Positions 21,226 through 32,267 of a DNA stretch of 64,000 nt are shown here, piece after piece. A program made the translations under genes and the position numbers. The notes below the pieces were generated by a model. The model saw only the letters and a program-made list of their open reading frames with translations. It had not been told where the DNA came from and did not search any database. The first letter of the stretch is position 1; each line of letters starts with the position of its first letter. Source of the stretch: Azolla caroliniana (Eukaryota > Polypodiophyta); contig JBHGNT010000002.1 of assembly GCA_043228905.1 (NCBI GenBank), positions 16,244,001-16,308,000 on the forward strand, in the 5' to 3' direction.

Positions 21226-22538
21226 GGGGGGGGGGGGGGGGGGGGGGGGGCTTCTCTCTCTGAGAGGATATCTCCGTCTTTGGCCTTCGGCAACCGGCTC
21301 CACTATTTTCTCTTTATCCGAATCCGATTCGGGGTCTAGGCCGGTTCCGGTTTCAGCTTCCTCTACTTCTTCTTCTGCCGGTTCGGTATCCTCACCGTAA
21401 CCGGCGGGCTCATCGAGTGCTAACCGGTCTCTTGCCAGTTGGGTCTGCTCATCGTAGAATCGATCCTTACCAATCGACTCGGGGTTCATTACCTTCTTCT
21501 CCGACTCCCATTCGACGAGCGTCTTGTCCTCCATGAAGATAATATCTCGACTCCGGAAATCCTTCTTGTCGACCATGTCCCACACTCGGTAGCCGAACTC
21601 ATCGTCGCCGTAACCGAGGAATATGCATGGCCGGGTCTTTGGATCGAACTTTCCTCTCCGGTCCTTAACTACATGCACGTACGCGAGACACCCGAACACC
21701 TTCAGATGCCGGTAGGACACTTCCTTACCGGTCCATACTCTCTACGGCGTGTCTCCGTCCAAGGGTACTAAGGGTGATCTGTTTATCACATATGTCGTCG
21801 TCGACAGTGCCTCAACCTAAAACTTCTTGGGTAGTTTTGCATGCGCTAGCATCCTCTGGACCCTCTCCATTATGGTCCGGTTCATCCTTCCGGCCAACCC
21901 GTTTAGTTCTGGCATCTTCGGCACGGTAAATTCAAGCCGGATTCCCTTCGAGCGGCAATACTCCTCGAACTGCCCCCGATATTCTCCTCCGTTATCTGCT
22001 CGAACCGCATGGAGCTCTTTGAAGACAGATAGTACTTGATCCTTCGTCTTCAACGGTGTGGCCCACAGCTTCCGGCTGTGGTAATCTATGAACGTCACGA
22101 AGTACTGCGATCCTGCATGTGACTTCGTGTCCACTTGACATACATTAGTATGCACCAACTCCAGTGATGCATTACGTCTCATCGGTGGCCTCGATCGGAA
22201 GGAGGTCCGGTTTTGTTTACCGGCTAGACAATCAATGCACTTCTCCAAGTGCACGTTCTTCACTGGAATGAGGTTGTCGTTTGCAAGCCTCTTCATCCCC
22301 TTCTCGCTCATGTGACACAGCCTTTTGTGCCACAGCTCACCGGCAGTGTCAGATACCATGTTCACTTCTTCCGGGCATAACCGGGCATTCATCAGGTACA
22401 ACGTGTTTACCTTCCGGGCCTGAGCCACAATCAGGCTCCCTTTGCTGAACTTCATAACACCGTTCTGGATGCTACCCGTGTAGCCTTCATCATCTAGCCG
22501 ACCGGCTGATATAAGGTTCAGTCGAACCTCCGGAACAT
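21226..22538 (-). pseudogene. Copia-C integrase and connector
   Basis: GAG-pre-integrase LWHKRLCHMSEKGMKRL and CIDCLAGKQNRTSF are present. In the core the first catalytic Asp appears as Asn (LVHTNVCQ instead of HTDVC), the second is kept (AVRADNGGEYRG), and the Glu is Gly (LNGLAGRMNR instead of AER). Stops lie near 21830 and 21740. The connector ends in a proline run encoded by a 25-G tract (21226-21250), where the frame changes. Confidence 0.88.
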
Positions 22539-22539
22539 G

Positions 22540-23637
22540 TCAGACATCTTTCAGCAGTAGCTTGCATCCGGTTGGTGTTGTCAACCACACGTCTCCTATG
22601 CCGACAATTCGGCATGTATCTTCATTCCCCATCCGGACACAACTGTGATCACCATCTGTGTAGGATGAGAAGTATTTACGGTCCGAGGTAAGGTGGAACG
22701 ACGCTTCGGAGTCGACCACCAAGGTCATCTTGTCACCGGCAAGGTTTAGCTCACTCTCCTCGGTGATAAGCATCAACTCTTCTTCACTTGCCGCGATTGC
22801 CGTCGTTCCCTTTTGGTCCGTTCCCCTCCAGTCTTTACCATTCCGGTCTGGTGTTCGCTTCGAATCGGTGCCGTCGGTTTCCTTGTCTTTTCGAAAGTGC
22901 GGACAGTTTTTCTGGAAGTGTCCCGGCTTGCCACAGTAGAAGCAGGTAGGCCTCCCCCTTGACTTTGACCGTGTCCCCGACTTCTCCCGGTTCTGGGGAC
23001 TACGGTTCCTTTGTCTTACGCGTTCCGATTCGGTAATGAGCGCTTTGGAGTCGGAGTTCATATCCTTGTCTTTTCGACGCGCCTCCTCATCTAGCAAGCT
23101 CGACTTCACTCTTGCTAGGGATAATTGTTTCCCTTCTGGCCCGGCGTTGCCCAAAGTGACAACCAACGTCTCCCAGGTATCTAGAAGGGAACCGAGCAGG
23201 AGTAGCGCTAGTACCTCATCGGTGAGAGGTACTTCCAATGATGTTGCCTGGTGTATCAGCCCCTGGAAGGCATTCATGTGCTCCGTCATGCTGGAACCAT
23301 CTTGGTACCGGAGCCTTACTAGCTTCCGGAATACCGAAACCTAGTTAACAACATTTTTGTTCTGAAACATAATGTCGATCTTCTCCCAGAGCTCATGAGC
23401 CTTGCTCTCTTCATTGAAGTTATTGTATAAGCTCATGTCGATGAAGCACCGTATGTACGTTGTTGTCTTCATGTGCATGACCTCCCATATCGTGGCGTCG
23501 ATTTTGTCCAGTCTCTTGTCCCCGAACTGAACCAGAAGCCAAAGATCTTTAACCACGAGCATGTCCCTCATCTTCGACTTCCACTCCGAATAGTTGGAGC
23601 CGGTGAGCTTGAACATGCCTCCCAATGAATCGTCCAT
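22540..23637 (-). pseudogene. Copia-C gag and protease
   Basis: ATG at 23637 (MDDSLGGMFKLTGSNYSEWK) is chosen because it follows the primer site by about 20 bases. A TAG at 23341-23343 breaks the frame; Gag continues with TEHMNAFQGLIHQA, the zinc knuckle CFYCGKPGHFQKNC and the protease TLVVDSEASFHLT. The protease DSG is DSE, a Gly to Glu change expected to abolish activity. A TGA at 22538-22540 separates it from pol. Confidence 0.88.
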
Positions 23638-23670
23638 TTTTTTCGGTGTCAATTCACTCTGATACCAATT

Positions 23671-23912
23671 TGACAAGAATACACGCTCCCTAAGCACAAC
23701 GCTCGGCCACAACCGAGCCTAGGATCAAACACAGAAAACGGGTAATGCACGCACGGCACAATGAAGAGAAGAGTACATAGGATGTTAACGTGGAGAACCC
23801 AAACTACGGAAAAACCACGACAGCCCACAGACTACAAACTATCACTATAGCATCGAGGCAACGACCTCGACCTTGCTATCTTTACCACAGGCAGCGGTTA
23901 CAATAGAGTCAA

Positions 23913-23943
<31 letters not shown>

Positions 23944-24282
23944 TACACAGTTACTCTCTCACAATTGTGACAACGACAAATGACTACGCACATACTAAGT
24001 TTTTCGTAAGTCATATTTATACTAATATGACTTTTCAGCTATTTACAAATATAGCCCTAATGGACTCTCAGGAACATATTTACAAATATGTCCCTTCATC
24101 CGGTGAGCACTTCTCACCGGGCCTTCACCATCCGGCCCTTGCCGGGCACTCGTCATCCGGTTCTCATCGGGTCTTCCGTTGCCGGGTACTTCTTCCGTTG
24201 TCGGGTACTCCTCATCCGGTTCTCACCGGGTCTTCCATTGCCGGGTACTCCTATCCCATCTGGAGGGATCTGTTTCCTAACA
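23671..24282 (-). repeat. Copia-C 5' LTR
   Basis: TGACAAGAATAC…TTTCCTAACA, 612 bp, next to the primer site complement (CTCTGATACCA at 23657-23667). It holds a CT microsatellite at about 23911-23940. Confidence 0.92.
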
Positions 24283-24285
24283 TAA

Positions 24286-24900
24286 GTAGTCTATAGGAAG
24301 CAAAATCCATCCTGCAGGCATTAACAACGGGAGAAGGCGATTCGCAACCATTTTCGGCGTTTGAATCGGATTCGAACGGCGAGTACAATGCACATTCGAA
24401 TTACCGTAATAGTCACGACACCCCGGACGGACCAGAGGACGAGGAATCAGATAATATACCAACACCGGAACCGACGATAATAGAGCTGGAAGCTTCAGGA
24501 TGGCACGAGGTGGAGCAACCTCCGACACTGCCACGCGGACGAGGGAAGAACTTCGACACCTAAAGAAGGGGAGGAAAGACCTCTGACACCGCCTCCAATA
24601 GAAGAGGAGGAGAGACCTTCGTCACCACCAGCTTGAGTTCCGACACCGGACGACGACATGCCGTTCCAATATCCCAAGTACCAGGATGATCCAGACGTGG
24701 AAGCTCATGTATATGCATTTCTACAAACATGGGAAGCAAACCATGTGTCGTAACGCTTAACCGCCGCCGAAGTAGAATGCTTGAGATTGCAGAGTTTGGC
24801 ATGACCTTGGAAGGACCAGTTGCGCGATGGCGCTTGACGCACCTTCCCAGCACCATCACTATGTTTGAGGACTTGAAAACCCAATTTTACAATTCTTCAA
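24286..24900 (+). pseudogene. Gypsy-type gag N-terminal part
   Basis: An acidic Pro/Glu-rich stretch with frame changes leads into MPFQYPKYQDDPDVEAHVY, AFLQTWEANHV and, in another frame, CLRLQSLA / EIAEFGMTLEGPVARWRLTH. This is the capsid-like region of a Ty3-type Gag, different from the 4520-5541 gag. Broken by a TAA near 24751 and frameshifts. Confidence 0.6.
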
Positions 24901-24903
24901 CAA

Positions 24904-26485
24904 GGAGGTGGCGAAATGTTTCTTGGAAGTCGGTTGCGTCCATGTGAACGCTTACGGGATGCCGAAGCAAAAAGCTGGCATCGTCATCGACACGTTCGAA
25001 GGCCACGACGTGGATTGGGGAGTAATCATGGGCCCAACATTAAGAGAAGGCTTGCACGCCTTTCAGGCTGGGAAGAAGTTGCGTCCAATAATACAACAAT
25101 ACTTAACTGTGTTGTTTCCTTCCCAAGGACTGCCCGCACCGGATACAATACTCCGCCTCCACCTCGGTCCGCAAAATGGCGATTAACGGACCTGGTGACG
25201 ATGGAATGGGAGGAGGAACCAAACCTTGCCACCGTCAAAATAGCGCCGACGCAAGAGGAGAGGCAGGCCAACCGAGTCGATTCCGGAGAAGCGCCAACTA
25301 CGACCGAACAGGAGTTACAACAAGAGCCAAGCCACGGTAGCTCTAGGCCTAAGCGTTGACAACTAAATCACAAGGATGGTCGCAGACTGGTAAAGGATGC
25401 AAACGCACGGGTGGAAGATTGCACCCACGGAGCCCACACCTACACTGGAGCTCATCCACAAGCCGCAATCAATCATAACGCCACAATCGCAATGTGGAAA
25501 CGACGTGCTTACGACAAAAAGTGAAGTGTTACACTATCCAGACATTCTGGATACGGCCCATGATTTCGACGCATTGTTACAATTCAAGACGACATATGAA
25601 CTCATGGAATTCCTAGCGACGCACCAGATCAAGGTGTCCCAACGAATGGCCGAGGAGCACGCTGAACAATAGATGATTGAGTGTGCACAAACACAAATTG
25701 AGGGTCCACTAGCGAAAGTGGGACGGAAACGTAATGCAAGGGTTCGTCCGGTTGGAATTGAATTGCTTCCCCTGAATGCTGCCTTAGTGAAGGTTCATCG
25801 GGAGTTAGCAAAAGTGAGCTTGGATGCCAAAGATATGGTAATAAAAAATAAAAATGTTTGGAAAACAATAAAAGTGACCCATGAATAATTGAACAAGGCG
25901 CAGGTGCGCTTCGCGCAACTAGAGAACAATGCGGCCAGTACACAACCCCCTCTGGTCCCTGCCCTGCACGACATGGAAGTTCAGACGCTAAGGGAAGAGG
26001 TGGAAGCCCAAGTAGCACTCACGACAAAGGCCAAAAGGGCTACGAATCTAGCTGAAACGGAGATTGACCGCCTTAGATCATAGCTCCGCCAATCATCTGA
26101 CAGAGAAGCAGACATCAGGGCAAAAGGACGCAAGGCGGTCAAAAGACTTCAAGGTAAGCTCGATGCGGAGGTATCGGCACATGGCCAAACAAAGGAAGAG
26201 AAGGAAAAGCTGCAGGAGGAAGCAAGCAAAAAGGAGGCCATCATTACGGCATTACGGGAATTAGCACAAAGGAAGGTAGCGTCGTATGAAGAGAGCAGCT
26301 TGCACATGAGCATGAACAAACCCACCAAGTTGAAAAACGCCTGAATAATGAAATGGGCCGGCTCGAGGAACTGCACTTGAAGGAGTCCTAGATCTGGGCA
26401 CAGATGAAGACCCACTATGAAGAGGTGGTGACAGCCAACAAAAGGAAAATTGAGAATTTGAAGAAGGCTCTTGAGGAGTTGCAAG
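24904..26485 (+). pseudogene. Gag-like / coiled-coil protein remnant of unknown function
   Basis: The segment MPKQKAGIVIDTFEGHDVDWG…LREGLHAFQAGKK…QYLTVLFPSQG matches a second copy on the minus strand at 43441-43686 (MPKNRVGFIIATFKGLKVDW, QWLTLLVPP). Downstream, frames at 25397-26083 and to 26485 are rich in charged heptad-like sequence (RFAQLENNAAS, EVQTLREEVEAQVALTTKAK, KLQEEASKKEAIITALREL, YEEVVTANKRKIENLKKALE), interrupted by stops. I do not recognise a named family; it is probably transposon-encoded. Confidence 0.55.
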
Positions 26486-26966
26486 CTTGTCGCAAGCTGG
26501 AACGAATTCGGTGGCGCAGATGGTGAATGTGATGAACAAGGTGTTGAGGGACTGTATCCCAGACATCACCATGCCGTTTGTCGCGAAAGATGGATCAGCC
26601 CGAGTGGATGGATGTCGGAAGTTTGTCGCGAACCACATCTCCGACTACGAGAAGATATTGTAGAGGCTTGAGGGTGCTCGGCTTACCTTCTCCGGGGAGA
26701 AGTCGACATTCGATCAACCGGAGATCCTGGTAATTGGACACCTGTGCGGGCCATATGACCGGAAACCGTCTCTGGTGAAGGTGGAGGCCATCTCGGCGAT
26801 GAAGGAAGAATGCAGGTTGGCCACGGAAGTCCGACAATTCCTGGGAGAGTGCGCCTTCTACCACATATGGATCCCACATTACGCGCACATCACCAACCCG
26901 CTCTATGGCTTATTGAAGAAAGGGAGGACATTCGAATGGACGGGAGAGCATTCAGAGGCGGTTTAG
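26486..26966 (+). pseudogene. Family-T reverse transcriptase fragment lacking the catalytic box
   Basis: Homologous to Gypsy-T1 from LPQGGTNSV onward. The copy goes from DITMPF directly to VAKDGSARVDGCRKFVANHI; the FDDIPIKG segment is missing, so it cannot polymerise. It continues GEKSTFDQPEILVIGHLCGP, EVRQFLGECAFYHIWIPHYA and NPLYGLLKKGRTFEW. A TAG lies near 26661. Confidence 0.8.
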
Positions 26967-27571
26967 AGAATGAAGGAGATGTTGACGGTGACACAAGGCA
27001 AACACTCCGGAAAGCAGCATACAAGGTAGCATACAAGGCAGACACTCCAGATTACGTAATGATAGACACGAGTCCGACCAGAATCAGATGGGTGATCAAT
27101 CAGGAGGACAAGGTTGGTACGTGGTTCCCCATTTGGTTCGGAGTGAAGGTCTTAAGCAAGCAGCAGCGAGGATACGCCCAAGTTAAGTGCAAGCTTTGGG
27201 GTGTCGTTTCGGCGTTCAATGCCAACAAAGACTACTTAATCGGGGTGGAGGTGGTAATCGAGATGGACTACCTACCAATTCTCGGTATGGTTTCTAGATG
27301 TGCGACTCCCGACCTGGCGATGCTCAGGTGGATCGCATACATCAAGTCCCTGAATATGGAGATACGACACATCTCCGGAAAAGAAAACACCATGGTTGAT
27401 ATGCTTTTGAGAGAACGGTTCCAAAACGAGGACGGCATGGTGTCGGAAGACGAAGAAGTCGGCGTGAACTTCTTCAAGTCAGCTCGAATGTTGGCAAACA
27501 AATGGAGCACTCCGGACCTAAACAAGTTCAACGAGAGCAACTACGATAGGGAGTGGCATCAAATCAGGTAG
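26967..27571 (+). pseudogene. Family-T RNase H region
   Basis: DYVMIDTSPTRIRWVINQED, VLSKQQRGYAQVKCKLWGVV, DYLIGVEVVIEMDYLPILGM and MLRWIAYIKSLNMEIRHISG, matching 9011-9520. The D of MIDTS is kept. Confidence 0.78.
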
Positions 27572-28867
27572 TTCCCAAGCACGATGGTGCCGAACGCGAC
27601 ATGGATGAAAGTGGAAGAGGGTCAAATCATGAGGAAGGCATACGGGTACTTCATACGAGAGAGAAGGATCTAGTGGCATCCGAAGAAATGGATAGCCATG
27701 CCGCTCCGGATGGTGACGAAGGTAGAGGATCAGTCGGTGCTTGTGTCAGATTTCCACGAAAGTCCCTGGTCCGGACACCGAGGCACATGGGCAAAATTCA
27801 ACAAGCTGAAGGAGAAGTACTGGTAGCCGGGAATGTATCGCGACGTGCACCACTTCATGACGACATGCGAGAGTTGTCAAATGCATTCCGAAATCTGGCA
27901 CCAAGATGAGTTGCACCCTACCTACCCGCCAACCATTCACTTCAAGTGGATGGTTGATCTAGTGACAATGCCAACGGGGTTAGGACATATGCAGTACCTT
28001 GTGCTTGCAAGAGAGGACCTAACGAACCAGGTGGAATGTTGAGCCTTAACGAACAAGACGACTACCGCAGTTTGCAGGTTGCTGAGCGAGGATGTCATCT
28101 GCCAGTATGGGTGCGTGGGAAAAATCGTGGCTGACCATGGGGAGTTGGATGCGCAGGAAGCAGAGGAGTTGTTTGATCGTCTAGGAGTCAAGCTCTCCCT
28201 CACCACGGCATACAACCTGGAAGTAAACGAGAAGGTTGAGAGTGGGCACGGGCCAATTGTGAAAGCGTTAGTACGGGCATGCTGGTAGAGACTACTTCCA
28301 ACGCACAGTTCGGTAACCGGATACATGCCGACCGAACTCATGTTTGGGCAAAAGTCGGTCATGCCGATAGAGCGGACAATCTCATTGTGGATGGCGGTCG
28401 ACTGGATGGAGGAAATGAGCCGAGAGGAGTTGTTGGCGGCGTGGATCCGACTGCTCGAGTGAAGACTAGAAGATATCGAGCGAGCGACAACGAGAATGGA
28501 CGAGGCATGGGGGAAGAACAAGGGCCGGTTCGATTGGACACGCCGGTTCCGGCCGAAGAAGATCGAGGAAGGCAACTGGGTGTTGGTCTACAACAACAGC
28601 CTCAACAACCAGCACCGGTCGATCCAAAAATTTGTGAGGCGGTGGTTTGGACCTTCCATGGTAACGATCGCGAACGGCAATGCAACATACCACCTTGCAA
28701 AGCTCAATGGGACAAGGATCGTGGTACCGGTTGCGGGGAAGCGGATCAAGGCTTTCAAGAACCGGCACGAAGCAGAACCGGATATGGAGGACGAAGACAG
28801 GAGCCTCAACAAGGGCGAGGGATCGGATCATGACTTGGTCAGCGACGGAACGGGAGAGGACGAGTAA
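27572..28867 (+). pseudogene. Family-T integrase, nearly full length
   Basis: Zinc region GHRGTWAKFNKLKEKYW (then stop) and CESCQMHSE; core residues in FKWMVDLVTMP, KIVADHGELD and EKVESGHGP; a C-terminal region KKIEEGNWVLVYNNSLNN, VRRWFGPSMVTIANGNATYH and VPVAGKRIKAFKNRHE; an acidic tail to TAA 28865-28867. Stops occur near 27823, 28039, 28287 and 28459. This copy keeps the C-terminal module lost from Gypsy-T1. Confidence 0.82.
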
Positions 28868-28939
28868 AGGTTGAGCTGGAATCTTCACCGATGCACTACT
28901 TGGCACATGCCGGAGGATGTGTGGTTTGGTGGGGGTGGA

Positions 28940-29870
28940 TGTCGTGAAGAATTCCGTCCATATGGTGAAAAGGGTTTGAGCGCATGTGAACGGGGGTTTT
29001 GGCGTGAGGAGGACCGGTCGGACAAGCATGTGAGTGAGGGTGTGCAAATAGGCACAAAACACAAGGATTGGAGTACAAGAAATGTAAATATGTGTAAAAT
29101 ATTGAAGGTACTAGGTAGAGTAGTTAATGGGAACTTTATATCCCACACGCATAGAGAATAAGAATAAGTTTAGATGGAGAGAATCGAGAGAAATCTCTGA
29201 CAGAAATGGCTCCCATTTACTTGCGATGTAACAGCTTCCCCTTTTGCTATAAAAGGGGACGTTTGAGACTGTTTTGAGGATCCACGTTTTTGGGGAGAAC
29301 AAAGTGTTGGCCGACCGAGCTCTACAAACTTCCATTTTCTCTCATTCTCTGCTTTCAATTTCTAGTTGTGTTGTAAGGCCTCTGTTTCGCGTTGGTAGCC
29401 CGTGTGCTCCCATTGGAGGCTCGCTAGCATTTGTGGGTGTGAGTGTCGGGAGCTCAAAGCTTTGTGTTGCCGTCCACGTCCGGTTGTAATCTTCTTCTTT
29501 TCTTTCCTTTGTTAATTATTAACGTTTGTTAAGTCTCTCTTGTGTTCGGGTACTTCCACATTGTATTTGTGCGTCTCATGTTGCCGTGTTTCGAGCCCGT
29601 GTCTTTATCCATGTTCTATTCCCGTTTGCGTGTGCGTATCCGAGTTTGTGAGCCTGTGAGCTCCCTGTTGCTAACCATCGACCGGTCGGGAATAGTATAC
29701 GTCTCCGAGCCCGTGTGCTCACTGTCCGGTATCCAATCTGAGAATTGATCCGGATCGGATACACATTCGGAGACCGACCCGTACAACCTTCCTCTCTCTC
29801 ACTAGCTCCTTGGTTCGAGACCCCAGTGGTCCCACCCCATTTCTACACATAGCCGCCAATTTCCGCGACA
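28940..29870 (+). repeat. Family-T LTR (3' LTR of the chimeric element)
   Basis: TGTCGTGAAGAATTCC…TTTCCGCGACA, 931 bp, directly after the polypurine tract. TATAAAAG lies at 29248-29255, and the U5 motif GGTTCGAGACCCCAGTGGTC near 29812-29831. The following bases ACGA belong to the inverted Gypsy-T4 RT and match the family's NCGN target. Confidence 0.85.
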
Positions 29871-29874
29871 ACGA

Positions 29875-30420
29875 TACAGGCAGTACCGTGAATATCACCA
29901 TTGGTTCAACGATCGTTGGGTCGATGCACCCTATCTCCTTCAACAAGAATACAAAGGCCTTCTTGTGCCTCTCGAGCATTCTCTAAAACCGGTCCTTCTC
30001 CGCCGGTAGTAGAAAGCCACCCCCATTGATCTTCAGCTTCCACGGTGTCTCATCGGTGAACCGGTGCCCTATGCCGGCCAGATCTCGTAAACTCAGATCA
30101 GTAGTTACCCCCTTCATTCACTTCCAACTATCCTCCAGTAAGGGTGTCGCGATAGGCCTCAGCCTCCAGTCCACAAACTTGTACTTTGTGTCGACTCGGG
30201 GAATCTGATCCGATCCCACCTTCCTTTCGAAGTCCGCGATGACTTCATACATCTCAATGGAATTAACCGGAATTATCTGGTCTTCTCTTAGGCTCGCATC
30301 AATCACCCTCCCGATCTCCCCGAGGGTGTCGTCGAATGAATTTGCCTCCATGGCGTCATTGATCTCCTCATCAGGGCCCAAAGCTCTACATGCCTTCAAG
30401 CGCCCTTTGACCTATTTCCT
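29875..30420 (-). pseudogene. Gypsy-T4 protease-RT linker and RT N-terminus
   Basis: A stretch at 30399-30118 (MKACRALGPDEEINDAMEAN … VDTKYKFVDWRLRPI) precedes RFRRMLERHKKAFVFLLKEIG and IVEPMVIFTV. The same KFVDWRLRPIA-type linker is absent from Gypsy-T1, whose protease-RT junction is shorter. Confidence 0.7.
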
Positions 30421-30551
30421 CTCCCGGTCGTTGATGTCGGTCGTTGCATACCCTCTACTGTCGGAGAACCAAAATTTCCTACTTAGTGTATAAGTGTGGG
30501 GATTCTTCTAGCCATCTGGACTATCGCGGCCCCACTCATTGATAGCCCTCT

Positions 30552-31166
30552 TCAAAAATCCTCTTGGCACTCGATGGTGAGGGAGTCCCGGTTCCTTTCA
30601 TGGTTCGGCTGAACCGTCAAAAATTGGACAGAGTGCCGACCATCCTGGTTCTTTACCCGAGCATATGCCGAACCATTATCTAGCACCTTGGTCTCCATTC
30701 GAGTCGTCGTGATGTATGGTTCGTTGAGAATTACCATATGGGAAGATGTCTCCTATACGAAGAAATGTTGGTTGACATCCATATCGCCGACCTTCATCTG
30801 GACATTCGGGCATGCCCCATGTAGCTCCTCGGTCGCGCGGGTTGCCGCACATATCTTCCATCCATGCTTTGTGTTGATCGGTAACCTGCCCTTCTTGTAG
30901 AAGTCCATCAACATTAGGTTGATCTCTGATCCGTGGTCGATTAGTGCCACCACCGACTCCTGCACATCGTTGATCCGAACCGACGTCTCCGTCATCGCCC
31001 TAGCCCAGTGTGGCTTCATATAATGGTTCTCAGCGTATTCATCTTCTACCGCCACTTCATCGATATACGTTGCTTTTACCTCGGCCAACTTCTCCGGCTC
31101 CGGCTCCGTCGAAAGTTGCTTCCTCTTCACGAGGTCGATGATCAAGTCGTGGAACTCTTTCTTCAC
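30552..31166 (-). pseudogene. Gypsy-T4 aspartic protease region
   Basis: KKEFHDLIIDLVKRKQL, HYMKPHWARAMTETSVRIND, VVALIDHGSEINLMLMDFYK, ATEELHGACPNVQMKVGD, then a stop after NQHFFV and the tail VILNEPYITTTRMETKVLDN. The DHG triad matches Gypsy-T1. Confidence 0.8.
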
Positions 31167-32267
31167 GATTCCTTACACCTCTCGTAACAAGAGTTGCACC
31201 CGAATGTCAAGGACCCACTCCTCGAAGACCTTCTGCAAGTTTGTTGTCTTCTCAATCTCCGAGCTCAACCGGAAGCTCGGGAACTTCATCTTCTCTTTTT
31301 CCTGTGGCCCGGTCGGACCCCCGTCGGTTCTCTTCGGTCCGCTCCGAGTGTCGTATCAATTAGAGGGATTGGCCCCTCTAGCCTTCCCAACCCGCTTACC
31401 TTCAACTAGAACCTCATAGTTATGGCCCGCTTCTTCCCAGAGAACCCTTCTAACACCACCAGCCAGAATCTGGCATCCCTTGTCGCCTTGCCATTTTCCC
31501 CTCCAGCCCGAATATCGGTCAATGCTGAGTGATGGACGACGGTCTCGGCGTGCCGCGCCGCAGCCTACTCCATCAGCCTTTTCATTCCGCCCTTGTAGGT
31601 GTTTATCTCCAAGGGCCTCCGCGTGTCGCTCGTGTGTACCCATCCCTTCCAAAGGTACACCACATTGCTCTTAAGCGCGTCTGTGAAGTTGACGCAGTCT
31701 CTCCAAAATATGGCCGATGTCATCCCACCACATGCACCTCTAATAGTTTGGTGGGCGCCGATCAGGTGCTTGACCGCGCCACCTTCCCTCCGAGCCTGAG
31801 CAATCTAAAGTTCGCACACCATCTTCGTCAGCTCTTCTAGAGCCGCGCCCCGAGACGGTCCTTCGACCACGTTGGCCAGAACCGCGCTTGACTCGAGCCA
31901 CCGTCTTGTCTCTACCGATTGAGTCGGGATCAGTTCCTCCAACTTCCTCCCGGAAATCGGGCCGGTCGTCGACGACCCACCTAAACTCTTTTAACTACGG
32001 CCCAGTCCGTCGTAAGGCCGCCATCCGTCTCAAAGAGTAGACCCACCTTCTCCCGATCAAGCGCGTCGACAGACTTAATGAATAGCAGGACTTTACTTGT
32101 ATCGAGCACGTAAACACACATATCTCTTCCGCTACACAAAATCATATCCGATTCTTTACACAATGTATAACTCATGAGGTTCATGGCTAAAATAATACAT
32201 CAATATTAAAGTATTATATCCAATCAATGTATGTGTTGAGAAAACTCCATAAAAGGAATGTATTGTT

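Larger units (their letters stand above)
11868..24282 (-). mobile_element. Copia-C: reverse-strand Ty1/Copia element split by a chromovirus
   Basis: LTRs at 11868-12480 and 23671-24282 (613 and 612 bp) bracket a reverse-strand gag-pol. The initiator-Met primer site complement CTCTGATACCA is at 23657-23667, and the polypurine tract complement AACTCCCCCTT at 12481-12491. A 7110-bp chromovirus splits the RNase H. Flanks (CAGTT and TAAGT) do not match, so no target duplication survives. Stops and frameshifts make it non-autonomous. Confidence 0.92.
24283..29870 (+). mobile_element. Chimeric Gypsy element: foreign gag/coiled-coil 5' part joined to family-T pol and 3' LTR
   Basis: The 5' half (24286-26485) encodes a Gag and a long coiled-coil stretch unrelated to Gypsy-T1 gag. 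At about 26485 it switches, inside the RT, to sequence homologous to Gypsy-T1 (NSVAQMVNVMNKVLRDC) and continues through RNase H and integrase to a stop at 28867, a polypurine tract (GGTGGGGGTGG, 28929-28939) and a family-T LTR. No 5' LTR is visible; Copia-C abuts at 24282. Confidence 0.8.
29871..32180 (-). mobile_element. Gypsy-T4: inverted family-T element, gag to RT N-terminus
   Basis: Minus-strand order gag (32184 to about 31200), protease (31166-30552), RT N-terminus (about 30060-29875). It is cut inside the RT (PMVIFTV) by the family-T LTR of the chimeric element. Gag here is badly frameshifted but keeps DTSKVLLFIKSVDALDREK. No 5' LTR is recognisable beyond 32184. Confidence 0.8.

Noticed and set aside
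20985-21771. Several plus-strand ORFs of 65-110 codons
   Set aside because: Antisense shadows of the Copia-C RT, connector and integrase.
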